DNA from: Bacteroidaceae bacterium | GTDB taxonomy: Bacteria; Bacteroidota; Bacteroidia; Bacteroidales; Bacteroidaceae | Length of the DNA: 64,000 bases | NCBI GenBank assembly: GCA_017451695.1 | Contig: JAFTNW010000010.1 | Coordinates: forward strand, 38,831-102,830 | Direction: 5' to 3' | Program-made: the position numbers and the translations under genes | The notes under the pieces: model-generated | The model's input: the letters and a program-made list of their open reading frames with translations, nothing else | Database searches by the model: none | Told to the model about the DNA's origin: nothing | Part shown: positions 44,185 through 53,279 of the stretch, one piece after another | How the letters are laid out: each line of letters opens with the position of its first letter | Position numbering within the stretch: the first letter of the stretch is position 1

Positions 44185-44260
44185 GCAGGGTGTTAAACCG
44201 CCTTTTCATCCCGTTTTTACAAGAAAAATAAAAAAATTGCAGATATTTTTTCAAAAGATG

Positions 44261-44291
44261 TTTGCATATTGATAAAAAAGATGTACCTTTG
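44261..44291 (+). promoter_or_regulatory. Promoter of tRNA-Pro
   Basis: TTTG (44261-44264) and TACCTTTG (44284-44291) are 19 bp apart, an excellent Bacteroidota promoter, ending 23 bp before the mature tRNA. Confidence 0.85.
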
Positions 44292-44314
44292 CACTCGCAA
44301 CAGACAAAAAGTCG

Positions 44315-44389
44315 CGGGATGTAGCTCAGCCCGGTTAGAGTACACGTCTGGGGGGCGTGGTGTCGCTGGTTCGAATCCAGTCATCCCGA
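44315..44389 (+). tRNA. tRNA-Pro (anticodon GGG)
   Basis: The acceptor stem CGGGATG pairs with CATCCCG, followed by discriminator A; CCA is not encoded. The D-arm contains TAGCTCAGCCCGGTTAGAG, the anticodon loop is CTGGGGG with anticodon GGG, and the T-arm is CTGGTTCGAATCCAG. It is 75 nt, with its own promoter and terminator. Confidence 0.96.
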
Positions 44390-44398
44390 CAAGTCTGG

Positions 44399-44435
44399 AA
44401 TCCTCGGTAATCGCACGATTTCCGAGGATTTTTTT
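44399..44435 (+). terminator. Terminator of tRNA-Pro
   Basis: AATCCTCGG (44399-44407) pairs perfectly with CCGAGGATT (44422-44430), followed by a T-run to about 44435. Confidence 0.88.
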
Positions 44436-44473
44436 GCCTATATTCGCACGATAGATGAAATAAGAAATAAGAA

Positions 44474-45364
44474 ATGAGAAATCATAGTATTAAACAATGG
44501 GTGCTTGCCACCCGTCCTTGGTCGTTCCCTGCATCGGCAATGCCGGTGTTGGTTGCCGTAGCCTATCTTTTCTGGCGAGGGTATGAGATAAATTGGCTCG
44601 TATCGTTGTGGACTCTGCTCAACGTGGTGGTTTTCCATGCGGCGGGAAATACATGGAGTGATTATTTCGATTACAAGAAAGGAGTAGATAGGGAGGATAC
44701 CGTGGGTGGTGTATCCATAACCGGTGGCGAGTTCAGTGCCGGCGAGATTCGTGTGTTGGCAATGGCGCTTCTCTCTGTAGCGGTACTTTCGGGCTTGCTG
44801 CTTCTGTGCTTTACCGGGCTTCCTGTACTCTATTTTGGCATGGCGGGTGCATTCTTCACTATATTGTATCCGTGGTTTAAGTATCATGCACTTGGCGATG
44901 TCGATATTTTCTTTACCTACTCGTTGTTGCCGCTGCTGGGTACATCTTATGTGGCTACAGGTGAAGTGGTGTTTGAGGTGCTGTGGCTGTCGGTGCCCAT
45001 AGGGCTTATCACCGTAGGTATTCTGCATATTAACAATATGCGCGACATCACCCCCGACAGCCGTGCCGGCATAAAAACCTTTGCAATGCTTGTTGGGCGC
45101 AAGGTGTCGGCCGTGCTCTATAATATGGAGATGATAATCCCTTTTGTGTGGGTTGTTGTCGGGGTGCTGTGTGGCTTGTTCCCATTGTGGTCGTTGCTTG
45201 TATTGCTTGCATTGAAACCTGCTGTTGATAATGCCCGCAAGGCCGTTGCCTATCTCTCGCAGGGCGGTAAGGCTCTTGTGGGGGTGGATGAGGGCACGGC
45301 CATGTTGCAGTTGATGTTCAGCCTGTTGTTTACGGTTTCATTCTTTATGGCAGCGTTCTTATGA
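44474..45364 (+). CDS. menA: UbiA-family prenyltransferase, MenA-like
   Basis: This 296-residue membrane protein has eight or nine hydrophobic segments and the two Asp-rich motifs of the family: N59 with D63, D66 and D72 in NTWSDYFDYKKGVD, and NNMRDITPDSRAG near residues 188-200. The start TRPWSFPASAMPV and ITGGEFS match 1,4-dihydroxy-2-naphthoate polyprenyltransferase (MenA), which makes demethylmenaquinone. Another UbiA activity is possible as no other men gene is nearby. Its stop overlaps the CPBP gene by 4 bp. Confidence 0.85.
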   Translation: MRNHSIKQWVLATRPWSFPASAMPVLVAVAYLFWRGYEINWLVSLWTLLNVVVFHAAGNTWSDYFDYKKGVDREDTVGGVSITGGEFSAGEIRVLAMALLSVAVLSGLLLLCFTGLPVLYFGMAGAFFTILYPWFKYHALGDVDIFFTYSLLPLLGTSYVATGEVVFEVLWLSVPIGLITVGILHINNMRDITPDSRAGIKTFAMLVGRKVSAVLYNMEMIIPFVWVVVGVLCGLFPLWSLLVLLALKPAVDNARKAVAYLSQGGKALVGVDEGTAMLQLMFSLLFTVSFFMAAFL

Positions 45365-45978
45365 TTAAAAAAGTTGTTTTTACAATAATACTTGCTACCG
45401 TGTTGTGGACGGTTATGTTCTCTCCTCTCACGGCTCCTCATGTGAATTTTTGGTGGACAATGACCGCATCGGCTGCTCTGTTATCTTTGTTGTCCACTCT
45501 TTTTCGGCCTGATTGGTGGCGTGGCATACGCATATCCTTTGGCGAGCTGTTGCTTGGTGTTGCGATAGCCGTGGGGTTGTGGCTCGTCTTTTGGGTGGGC
45601 GACAAGATGTCGCAACTGCTTTTTGATTTTGCCCGCCCACAGGTGGATTCCATTTATGGGATGAAGGCAGGCGAATCTCCTTGGTTGCTCACACTGCTCA
45701 TGCTCTTTATCATAGGCCCGGCCGAGGAGATTTTTTGGCGTGGATATGTGCAACGCTGTTTGTCGGAGCGTATAAATCCCAATATGGGTTTTGTTGTTAC
45801 CACAGCGGTCTATGCTCTGGTACATGCCGGCTCATGTAATTTCATGCTCACAATGGCAGCTTTGGTTGCAGGTGCGGCGTGGGGCCTTCTGTATCGTCTG
45901 TTCCCCCGGCATTTTGGCGCAATAATTCTCTCCCATGCTTTGTGGGATGTGGCTGTGTTCGTGTGGTTTCCCATTTAG
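45361..45978 (+). CDS. CPBP-family intramembrane metalloprotease
   Basis: This 205-residue membrane protein has about six hydrophobic segments. The glutamic/abortive-infection motif EEIFWR (Glu122, Glu123, Arg127), a second-motif His155 in YALVHAGSCN, and the last ILSHALWD motif (about 194-200) make up the CPBP (Rce1-like) active site. The family cleaves prenylated or hydrophobic peptides in eukaryotes; bacterial roles vary. It is coupled to the prenyltransferase gene by an ATGA overlap. Confidence 0.88.
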   Translation: MIKKVVFTIILATVLWTVMFSPLTAPHVNFWWTMTASAALLSLLSTLFRPDWWRGIRISFGELLLGVAIAVGLWLVFWVGDKMSQLLFDFARPQVDSIYGMKAGESPWLLTLLMLFIIGPAEEIFWRGYVQRCLSERINPNMGFVVTTAVYALVHAGSCNFMLTMAALVAGAAWGLLYRLFPRHFGAIILSHALWDVAVFVWFPI

Positions 45979-46009
45979 TTCAGTTTTATACAAAATAGTA
46001 ATAACCTGC

Positions 46010-46037
46010 TTAATCCCGCCAAACTTGGCGGGATTAA
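46010..46037. terminator. Terminator after the CPBP gene
   Basis: TTAATCCCGCCAA (46010-46022) and TTGGCGGGATTAA (46025-46037) form a 13-bp stem with a 2-nt centre. A weak T-rich tail follows (ATTTATG). Confidence 0.75.
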
Positions 46038-46119
46038 ATTTATGTAAATAGCCGTTTCGTTTGTCAATAAATGCTGTAGATATAAAAATAGGGGGTTATA
46101 TACGAAACCACACTACTTT

Positions 46120-46205
46120 GTCATTTTGACGACTGAAAGGAGGAAAAATCTCAATCAGAGATTCCTCACACAATGTTCGGAATAACAAAACTTGGGTTTT
46201 GTTAT
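46120..46205. repeat. Degenerate palindromic repeat with adjoining 10-bp hairpin
   Basis: The segment 46120-46186 starts GTCATTTTGACG and ends CGGAATAAC, with a central AATCTC/GAGATT stem, and looks like a decayed copy of a dispersed GTCATTCTGA-type palindromic repeat. Overlapping its end, ATAACAAAAC (46182-46191) pairs with GTTTTGTTAT (46196-46205). Confidence 0.5.
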
Positions 46206-46228
46206 CGGCGAGTTTATTTGCGTTAGGT

Positions 46229-46263
46229 CGCACGTGGCATGGATGAAATGCATGCCACGTGCG
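46229..46263. repeat. 13-bp perfect inverted repeat
   Basis: CGCACGTGGCATG (46229-46241) is the reverse complement of CATGCCACGTGCG (46251-46263), separated by 9 nt. There is no U-tract. It could be a transcript hairpin or a protein-binding site upstream of the CotH gene. Confidence 0.65.
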
Positions 46264-46367
46264 GGTAGCTAATAAATGAACGAGCCAATGACTTCACAAA
46301 CATATAATGACAATGTTGGTAATAAGTGTGAAATTCTATATAATTACCTAAAAATATATAATATTTT

Positions 46368-46399
46368 TTTGAAATATAAATTAATATTTAGTTACTTTG
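46368..46399 (+). promoter_or_regulatory. Probable promoter of the CotH-GH29-GEVED cluster
   Basis: TTTG at 46368-46371 and TTACTTTG at 46392-46399 are separated by 20 bp. The -7 box differs from consensus at its start. It ends 57 bp before the chosen start codon. Confidence 0.45.
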
Positions 46400-46456
46400 T
46401 AACATGGTATGCTCTGTTTAAGAGCTTGAATGCGAAATAACTTAAATATTAAAAAT

Positions 46457-49400
46457 ATGAAGAAAAAATTAATCCTTGCAATGTTGTTGCTCCTTTCCTT
46501 TGCGGGAGTGAGCGCGCAAGATTGGTCGGTGGTGCTCAATAGCATGACCGGTTTGCCGGGTGTAGCTACTTCTGTAAGCGGTGGCACCATGTATAAGTTT
46601 ACATCGCCCGTGTATAACATCGGCTACAATACACAGCGCTTGCGTTTTATTGTACTCGATACAAAGACTCACGAGCAGCCCAATGGCAATAACTATTGCT
46701 TTGCCCTTTCGGAACTTGCAGTGTACGATGGCGAAGGCAATGAAGTGAGCTATTATGCATCGTCTAATGCCGACCATAACTCCCTTTATTGGGGTAGTAC
46801 CGACGGCGGTGGTCTTGCGGCTCTGTCCGATGGCGATTATGCTACATATTTCCACTCTATGTGGGGTAGCTACAATGTTGTAACAGATTACCATTACATA
46901 GAACTCGAACTTACATCTCCCATATCTTCGTTTCATGTGGAGTGGGGCACCCGCGTCGGGAACGCCAAGAATGCACCCATAAAGGTTGCAGTTACACTTG
47001 GAACCGACTACGATCCTTCCGAAGTAGGTAGCGAGTTTGAGCTTGGCGAGGTTGTAACAACTGCCGGAGAGATAGCACAAGATGGGCAGTTGTTTGTTAT
47101 GGAAACCAATACCGTAACATCGTTTACAACATCCTCGGGCTCATTATTTACAGGCAGCGGCCCGGTTTACCTCACCTCGGCCGAGAAGGGTACGGTCGAT
47201 GCCACATTTGCCAACGCTGTCCAGTTCCTTGCTGTCGGTAACGGTAAATATCTTGTTTATTGGCCCTATTCCGGTCTTTTCCTTAAAGATTGCGGTGCCG
47301 AATATGCGCTTGTCAATGGATGGCAGTACAGCACAGCTTCAATAGATGAGGCTGCAATGGTAACCATCACCCCGCTCCCCTCGGGCGATTTTGAGATAAG
47401 CTACACAACCACATACGATGTTGCATCGGGCGATGTTACAGAGACTGTAACCGACCTCCTTTATGTAGGTGCCGATATGCGCGACAATGTAACCTCAAAG
47501 ACCAAAACCTTTGCCCCCGATAAAAAGGAGGCTCTCGATAACGGAAATTACAATGCCGGTTTCTCTCTGCCTGTAGGTTTTAATTGGACAATATACAAAG
47601 CTGATTTGTTTGGCGAAACTGTTGCCACCACAGCCATAACAATGTCGCAGGTGGCAAATGTGCGTCTCTCTCCCGCGGTGCGTGCCGCCGAAGATTATCT
47701 CGCCCAATATGGCGATTTCAATGGAGCATGTCCCGATGACATAATATCGGAACTTAATACGGCAGTTGAGGTTGCCGAGGGGCTTATGGTTGCTGTCAAC
47801 CCCACGATGGAGCAGATTAACACTGCTTATGATACACTCAACGCAGCTACCATAAAATATGTTTCAAGTAAACTGAATTATTATGAAACCCTCGTTGACA
47901 CATTGTTGTCAACATCGGAGTTCAGTTCATATCCCTATGTTACCGACACATATCCCGAAAGCTCTCGCGCCACGTTGGAGTCTCTTGCAACGAACATTGC
48001 AACCGCAAAGGGTAAAGCCGATGTATATACGGCACAGCAGTATGTGGAATTGTATGAACAGTACGAGGTGGAGATAAATCGTTTCTATTCAACTAAAATA
48101 AGTTATCGCACCCTGCCCATTAGCTATGGCGCGGCCGACGGCCTGCCCGGTATTGTAGCCGGATATGGCGGTTATGTATGGGATACCGATATTATCACCC
48201 TTAACCGCAGTACCACAGGCATACGCATAACATTCAATGCAACCAACGACTCGCAATTATATCAGGGATATCCCATGGTGAGCCTTGGCGAGATTGAGGT
48301 TTTCGATGGAGAGGGCAACCTCATATCTTTGAACGAAGATGCTTTCTCTACTAATTCGCAGGAGTTGAGCGAGGGCCCCATGTCGGCAATCTGTGATGGC
48401 GATTATTCAACCTTCTGGCATTCCATTTGGGATAATGGAACAATGAACCCCGTGGGTAATGTATATATAGATATTAAATTCCCCACCGCCATGCAGATGT
48501 TCTCCGTTGTGCTTTATGGTCGTAACAACGGAACCTTAGCGCCAACGGAAATAACATTGTCGGCACCTTTTGTAAATGACAATACCATAGCGGAAGGCGA
48601 GGCAGTTTATGTATATTTGAGCGATGGCGGTGTGGATGCCTACGCCTTAAGCGAGCTTGACAATGGCTACTACACCGAGGGCGATTACCTCTGTCTGCCG
48701 CTTAAAGATAGCGAGGTGATTTATTACACCACGCAGGAGTATGACAGTATCTCTGCCATAGCCCCCTCTTTCCCCGAATTTACATCGTTCAAGTTCAATA
48801 ATAAATTTAATCCAAATCTCAATGTCGATGTTATTGCCGACACAATTCAGGATAATATATACTTGTCATTGAACTCCATTGGAAAATGGCTTACACCGAG
48901 TTTCCAATTGAGCGACGACAAGGCTGTTGTTTACATAGGCGATGAACTGCAAGAGTCCAAGGTAACACGCCGCAGTTTTGCTGCCCCCACAACCTACACG
49001 GTTACCTACCCCGGATATAACAGGGTGAGCGTGGGCAATGTTGTGAATAACCCCGATTCGGAGCCTACTGTAACGGAGGTTCCCCTCACAGCCGATATGT
49101 TGAGCACCAACAAGCCTTCGACCATGGAGAACGAGAGCGTTGCAAGCCTTCTCGATGGCGACCCCTCTACCATCTATCACTCAACTTGGGGCAGTGCCAA
49201 CGACGCAACCCTCCATGTCGATGCATATATCACTATGGCACTGCCTACCGCGGTCGAGAATATAAAACTCTATTATCAGTGCCGCCCGCAGTCGGGCTAT
49301 AACCCGCTGACATTGGAGATTTATGCAGGCAACGGTAATGACGATTGGACTCTTGTGCGTACACTCACAAACAGTGCAGACGGCATGCCCACAGGTGGCT

Positions 49401-51610
49401 ACGGACAGGAATATACATCGCCGGCAATATCACTCGGCGGCAGCTACTCATATTTGAAGATAGTGCAAACCGCAGGTGAATATTCAAAGAATCACATGGC
49501 ACTCGCCGAAATGCGTGTATATAACGTGCAATACCCCGATACGCAGGTAAGCAAAGAGGTTACGCGCACACCCTTCGGTAAGAACTATAATGTGGAGATA
49601 GAGTGGCTTGCCGACAATGCAACATCTGTTCCCCGCATAGATATTGATATCGAGGGCGGTCTCTCGGTTACCAGCAAAGAGTACTATTTGAATGCCAATT
49701 TCCGCATCACAGGCTATGGCATGTATGACAACTTTGAAGATTCCGTGCAGATTAAAGGTCGTGGAAACACCTCTTGGTCATACAGCAAGAAACCCTATCG
49801 CTTGAAATTCGCCGACAAGGTTAAGCCCTTTGGTCTCACAAAGGGAAAGAGTTGGGTGTTGCTTGCCAACGCACAAGGTGGCTCCATGATGGCAAATGCC
49901 GCAGCCATGAAGATTGGCCAGATGGCAGGTGCGGAATTCACCAACCATATAATTCCCGTGGAGTTATATATAAATGGCAAGTACAGGGGTAGCTATATGT
50001 TCACAGAGCATGTGAGCATGTCCAACAACAGCGTGGATGTTGATGAGGAGGTTGGTTATCTGCTCGAGCTTGACTCTTATTACGATGAGGACTACAAGTT
50101 CAAATCGAAATATTTCTCAATGCCTGTAAACATCAAGGAACCCGACCTCACCGAGTACACCTATTCGGCAGCATCGGCACGCAAGACACTCATTCAAACC
50201 GATTACAATGCGCTCGATTCTGCCGTATATCATGGTGCGTCGCTCGATGGAATCCTTGACTACGATGCCTTTGCACGCTTTATGCTCACCAACGACCTTG
50301 TGAACAACCAGGAGATAGGGCACCCCAAGAGCACATTCCTCTTCAAGGAGGAACTTGAGAACCCCGAGAGCAAAATAAAATTCGGTCCTCTGTGGGATTT
50401 CGATTGGGCATTCGGATACGAGAGCACCAGTAATTACTGCACATCGGACTATACCGCATCGATATTCAATCTGTCAATGTCCGATGAGCCCGGTTACAGA
50501 ATGTTTATGACCATGATGGGCAACACCACCGTGCAGAAATATTACTATAAGGCATGGAAAGAGTTCCTCGATAAAAACTCCATTGAAGAACTTATGGATT
50601 ACCTCGATTGCTACTACAATTTTGCCAATCCGTCGTTCTTGAACAATGCTACGAAGTGGAACGATGGCGACGATTATGCCGAGATAAAAGAGAGCATGAA
50701 ACGCTGGTTGAGCTATCGTGCCGACTATATCTATAACAACCTCACCGAGTATAACCTCGACGAGTTCCTCTTCCCTCTTGCAGGCGATGTCAATCGCAGC
50801 AACTATGTAACTGTTCACGACGTTGCCATTACAACGGCCTACAAGAATTACAATACCCACTCGTCGTTCACATACTCAAAGGCCGATATCAATGGCGACG
50901 GTCTTATAACCGAGGATGATGTCCTTGGAATAGAGGCCGCTGCAGCCGATGCCGACCCGCTCTCGGCCATGGATTATTATAATACCACTCCTGCGATAGG
51001 CGAGTTGCACATAAATAACTTTGAACTTACAATAAACGAGGATTATGTGTTGCCGTTGCACCTCACATGCTACGAGAATGAGAACTACAAGGCCATGCAG
51101 GTGGATATAACAGTGCCCGATGGCGTGTTCATATTCGATGCAGTAGCAGGTGGTTCGCTCACAGACCACACCGTGAGCCTCTCGCAGCGCGACATGACAA
51201 CCTATCGCCTTATCATATATTCGAACAGCGACTCGATGTTTGCCGATGCCGGCGACGATGCTGTGGTAAATCTCACACTCAGCTGCTACGATGTGGTTCC
51301 CGAGGAGGCTCGTGTAATCTCCATATCCAATGCACTTGCAGTTGATGAGGCTACCGACGAACTTCGTCTCAACGATGTGGCGGCAACCTTCGGTGTATCA
51401 ACCAATATTTACGATGTTACAGCGCCCACAGCCTCGGCATGGGGTGGCGAGGGTTGCATAACAATCGCTTCGCTTGCAGCGCAGCATGTAAATGTTTACG
51501 GTGTTGATGGTCGCTTGGTACGCAGCCTGAATGTGCCCGAGGGCACAACACGCGTGAACGTGCCTGCAGGTATCTATATGGTGATTGGCTCAAAGGTGGT
51601 TGTACGATAG
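46457..51610 (+). CDS. Large secreted CotH-domain protein with F5/8-type modules, dockerin-like repeat and T9SS sorting domain
   Basis: This 1717-residue protein begins MKKKLILAMLLLLSFAG (signal peptide to about VSAQ). The frame is open 27 bp further up, but this start gives the signal. Three F5/8C-like carbohydrate/adhesion modules are visible (about 40-190, 555-720, 880-1040; each has a DGDYATYFHS-like motif). A CotH kinase-like domain covers about 1045-1430 (IKGRGNTSWSYSKKPYRLKF, ELYINGKYRGSYMFTEHV). A dockerin-like EF-hand pair follows (GDVNRSNYVTVHD, ADINGDGLITEDDV, about 1440-1490), then a cohesin-like beta domain, then a T9SS type A sorting domain (VYGVDGRLVRSLNVPEG, GIYMVIGSKVVVR). 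Bacterial CotH proteins can phosphorylate proteins; substrate here unknown. Likely surface-anchored via T9SS. Confidence 0.88.
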   Translation: MKKKLILAMLLLLSFAGVSAQDWSVVLNSMTGLPGVATSVSGGTMYKFTSPVYNIGYNTQRLRFIVLDTKTHEQPNGNNYCFALSELAVYDGEGNEVSYYASSNADHNSLYWGSTDGGGLAALSDGDYATYFHSMWGSYNVVTDYHYIELELTSPISSFHVEWGTRVGNAKNAPIKVAVTLGTDYDPSEVGSEFELGEVVTTAGEIAQDGQLFVMETNTVTSFTTSSGSLFTGSGPVYLTSAEKGTVDATFANAVQFLAVGNGKYLVYWPYSGLFLKDCGAEYALVNGWQYSTASIDEAAMVTITPLPSGDFEISYTTTYDVASGDVTETVTDLLYVGADMRDNVTSKTKTFAPDKKEALDNGNYNAGFSLPVGFNWTIYKADLFGETVATTAITMSQVANVRLSPAVRAAEDYLAQYGDFNGACPDDIISELNTAVEVAEGLMVAVNPTMEQINTAYDTLNAATIKYVSSKLNYYETLVDTLLSTSEFSSYPYVTDTYPESSRATLESLATNIATAKGKADVYTAQQYVELYEQYEVEINRFYSTKISYRTLPISYGAADGLPGIVAGYGGYVWDTDIITLNRSTTGIRITFNATNDSQLYQGYPMVSLGEIEVFDGEGNLISLNEDAFSTNSQELSEGPMSAICDGDYSTFWHSIWDNGTMNPVGNVYIDIKFPTAMQMFSVVLYGRNNGTLAPTEITLSAPFVNDNTIAEGEAVYVYLSDGGVDAYALSELDNGYYTEGDYLCLPLKDSEVIYYTTQEYDSISAIAPSFPEFTSFKFNNKFNPNLNVDVIADTIQDNIYLSLNSIGKWLTPSFQLSDDKAVVYIGDELQESKVTRRSFAAPTTYTVTYPGYNRVSVGNVVNNPDSEPTVTEVPLTADMLSTNKPSTMENESVASLLDGDPSTIYHSTWGSANDATLHVDAYITMALPTAVENIKLYYQCRPQSGYNPLTLEIYAGNGNDDWTLVRTLTNSADGMPTGGYGQEYTSPAISLGGSYSYLKIVQTAGEYSKNHMALAEMRVYNVQYPDTQVSKEVTRTPFGKNYNVEIEWLADNATSVPRIDIDIEGGLSVTSKEYYLNANFRITGYGMYDNFEDSVQIKGRGNTSWSYSKKPYRLKFADKVKPFGLTKGKSWVLLANAQGGSMMANAAAMKIGQMAGAEFTNHIIPVELYINGKYRGSYMFTEHVSMSNNSVDVDEEVGYLLELDSYYDEDYKFKSKYFSMPVNIKEPDLTEYTYSAASARKTLIQTDYNALDSAVYHGASLDGILDYDAFARFMLTNDLVNNQEIGHPKSTFLFKEELENPESKIKFGPLWDFDWAFGYESTSNYCTSDYTASIFNLSMSDEPGYRMFMTMMGNTTVQKYYYKAWKEFLDKNSIEELMDYLDCYYNFANPSFLNNATKWNDGDDYAEIKESMKRWLSYRADYIYNNLTEYNLDEFLFPLAGDVNRSNYVTVHDVAITTAYKNYNTHSSFTYSKADINGDGLITEDDVLGIEAAAADADPLSAMDYYNTTPAIGELHINNFELTINEDYVLPLHLTCYENENYKAMQVDITVPDGVFIFDAVAGGSLTDHTVSLSQRDMTTYRLIIYSNSDSMFADAGDDAVVNLTLSCYDVVPEEARVISISNALAVDEATDELRLNDVAATFGVSTNIYDVTAPTASAWGGEGCITIASLAAQHVNVYGVDGRLVRSLNVPEGTTRVNVPAGIYMVIGSKVVVR

Positions 51611-51650
51611 GCTGTATGTAGAACTTTTTTGAAAAAAGATTGAAATATAT

Positions 51651-51672
51651 TTCATATAAATTTTTATATGAA
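51651..51672. repeat. AT-rich inverted repeat between CotH and GH29 genes
   Basis: TTCATATAAA (51651-51660) and TTTATATGAA (51663-51672) form a 10-bp palindrome with a 2-nt centre, 58 bp before the GH29 start. It may be an operator or a weak terminator. Confidence 0.5.
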
Positions 51673-51730
51673 TTTGTATACTATACCAAATGATATTTAC
51701 GATAGAAAATAGAAACCTTAAAACTAACTT

Positions 51731-53245
51731 ATGAAAATCAGAACATTACTTGTCGGTTTGCTTATACCGGCGCTCGGGTTTGCCCAGAACTATGAGCTGC
51801 CCAACCCGGACAATGCGCCCGCGCCTTGTCATCCGGTACCGCACGAAAGGCAGATTTTGTGGAACGAAACAGAGTTTTATGCATTCTTCCACTATGGTAT
51901 GAACACATTCACAGGCTTGGAGTGGGGCTTCGGTAACGAAGATGAGTCGAAGTATGCTCCTTTGGCATCCCCCAACCCCGAGCAGTGGGTAACATCGGTG
52001 AAAGCTGCCGGTATGAATGGCGGTATTGCCGTTGTGAAGCACCACGACGGTTTTTGCTTGTGGCCAACCGCAACAACCGAGCATAGCATAAAGAATGCAG
52101 GTAACGAGAATGGCCGCACTGCAAACATTCCCAAGTTGTTTGCCGAAGCAAGCCAAAAACACAATATGAAGTATGGTTTCTACATCTCCCCCTGGGACCG
52201 TAACTCGGCCCACTATGGCAAGGACACCTATGTTTCCGAAGTTTTCCTGAAACAATGTGAGGAACTTGCCGAGTTTGGAGCAGACCAGTTTGAGATGTGG
52301 TTCGATGGTGCACGTGGTGGCGACGGTTATTATGGTGGTGAGGGTGGTACCCGCTCAATCGATGCCGAAATCTACTACGACGTGCCCAACCTGCGTGCCC
52401 GCGTGCACCGCATAGCCCCCAACTGCGTAATGTGGGGTGTAGGTGGCGAGGCCCGCTGGATTGGTAACGAGTCGGGCTATGCCGGTGAAACCGACTGGGC
52501 TATGACCGACTATATGTCCGAAACCGTTGTACGCGAAGAGGGCGATATAAACGGTTGGTTCTGGAACCCCGGCGAGAGCGATGCCAAGGCTACCAACAAC
52601 GGTTGGTTTTGGCACAGAGGCGAAACAATGAAAAGTGCCGAGCGCCTGTTCCAGATGTACCTGGAAACCGTGGGCCGCAATGCCACTCTCATTCTTAACT
52701 GCCCTCCCGACGAGTATGGCGTGCTTCCTACAAACACCGTGAACGAGTTGAAGAAGTTGGGTAAGATGCTCCACGAACGTCTTGCAGTGCCCGTATATGG
52801 GCTCGACGAGAGTACCCAGGCCACCGACCTTGCCAAGCTGGCAACCATTGAGGTGAGCGATACACGCACAGGTGGCAAGTATGAGAAGGACAACCTTACC
52901 GATGGCGACAAGGAGACATATTGGGGCACCAACGATGGCGACCTCGATGCAATAATCACCCTCACTTGGGATACACCGCAGACAATCCGCTACCTTGTGA
53001 TGCAGGAGCCCATAAAGCTGGGCCAGCGCGTTAAGGACTTCAAGATAGAGTACACCGAGGATGGTTCCACCTGGGTTGAACTTTGCCCCAGTATGCAGAC
53101 CACTACCATTGGTTACAAACGCATAATACCGCTTAACGGCAGCACAAGCAACAGCTATGGCAACGGCTACAATGCAAAGCAGTTGCGCATCACCATTCTC
53201 GACAGCCGTGCGTGCCCATTGCTCTCTAACCTAAATGTTTACTAA
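51731..53245 (+). CDS. GH29 alpha-L-fucosidase with C-terminal F5/8 module
   Basis: This 504-residue secreted enzyme has a signal peptide (to about LGFAQ). The GH29 catalytic domain spans residues 30-350: WNETEFYAFFHYGMNTFTG, VVKHHDGFCLWPT, and the nucleophile Asp192 in QFEMWFDGARG. The arrangement resembles the alpha-1,3/4-fucosidase branch (subfamily B), which acts on Lewis-type structures of mucin and milk glycans; the branch call is tentative. Residues about 365-504 are an F5/8 type C module (IEVSDTRTGGKYEKDNLTDG) that could bind galactose-type sugars. No T9SS tail is present, so it is probably periplasmic. It lies between two T9SS-tailed genes. Confidence 0.93.
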   Translation: MKIRTLLVGLLIPALGFAQNYELPNPDNAPAPCHPVPHERQILWNETEFYAFFHYGMNTFTGLEWGFGNEDESKYAPLASPNPEQWVTSVKAAGMNGGIAVVKHHDGFCLWPTATTEHSIKNAGNENGRTANIPKLFAEASQKHNMKYGFYISPWDRNSAHYGKDTYVSEVFLKQCEELAEFGADQFEMWFDGARGGDGYYGGEGGTRSIDAEIYYDVPNLRARVHRIAPNCVMWGVGGEARWIGNESGYAGETDWAMTDYMSETVVREEGDINGWFWNPGESDAKATNNGWFWHRGETMKSAERLFQMYLETVGRNATLILNCPPDEYGVLPTNTVNELKKLGKMLHERLAVPVYGLDESTQATDLAKLATIEVSDTRTGGKYEKDNLTDGDKETYWGTNDGDLDAIITLTWDTPQTIRYLVMQEPIKLGQRVKDFKIEYTEDGSTWVELCPSMQTTTIGYKRIIPLNGSTSNSYGNGYNAKQLRITILDSRACPLLSNLNVY

Positions 53246-53279
53246 CAGACATCAACACTACTTATAAAAACAGAAAATT

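Larger units (their letters stand above)
45979..46456. other. Non-coding region with several inverted repeats
   Basis: This 478-bp AT-rich gap holds a terminator at 46010-46037, a degenerate palindromic repeat plus a 10-bp hairpin at 46120-46205, a 13-bp-stem hairpin at 46229-46263, and a promoter at 46368-46399. No open frame with coding character was found. Confidence 0.7.
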
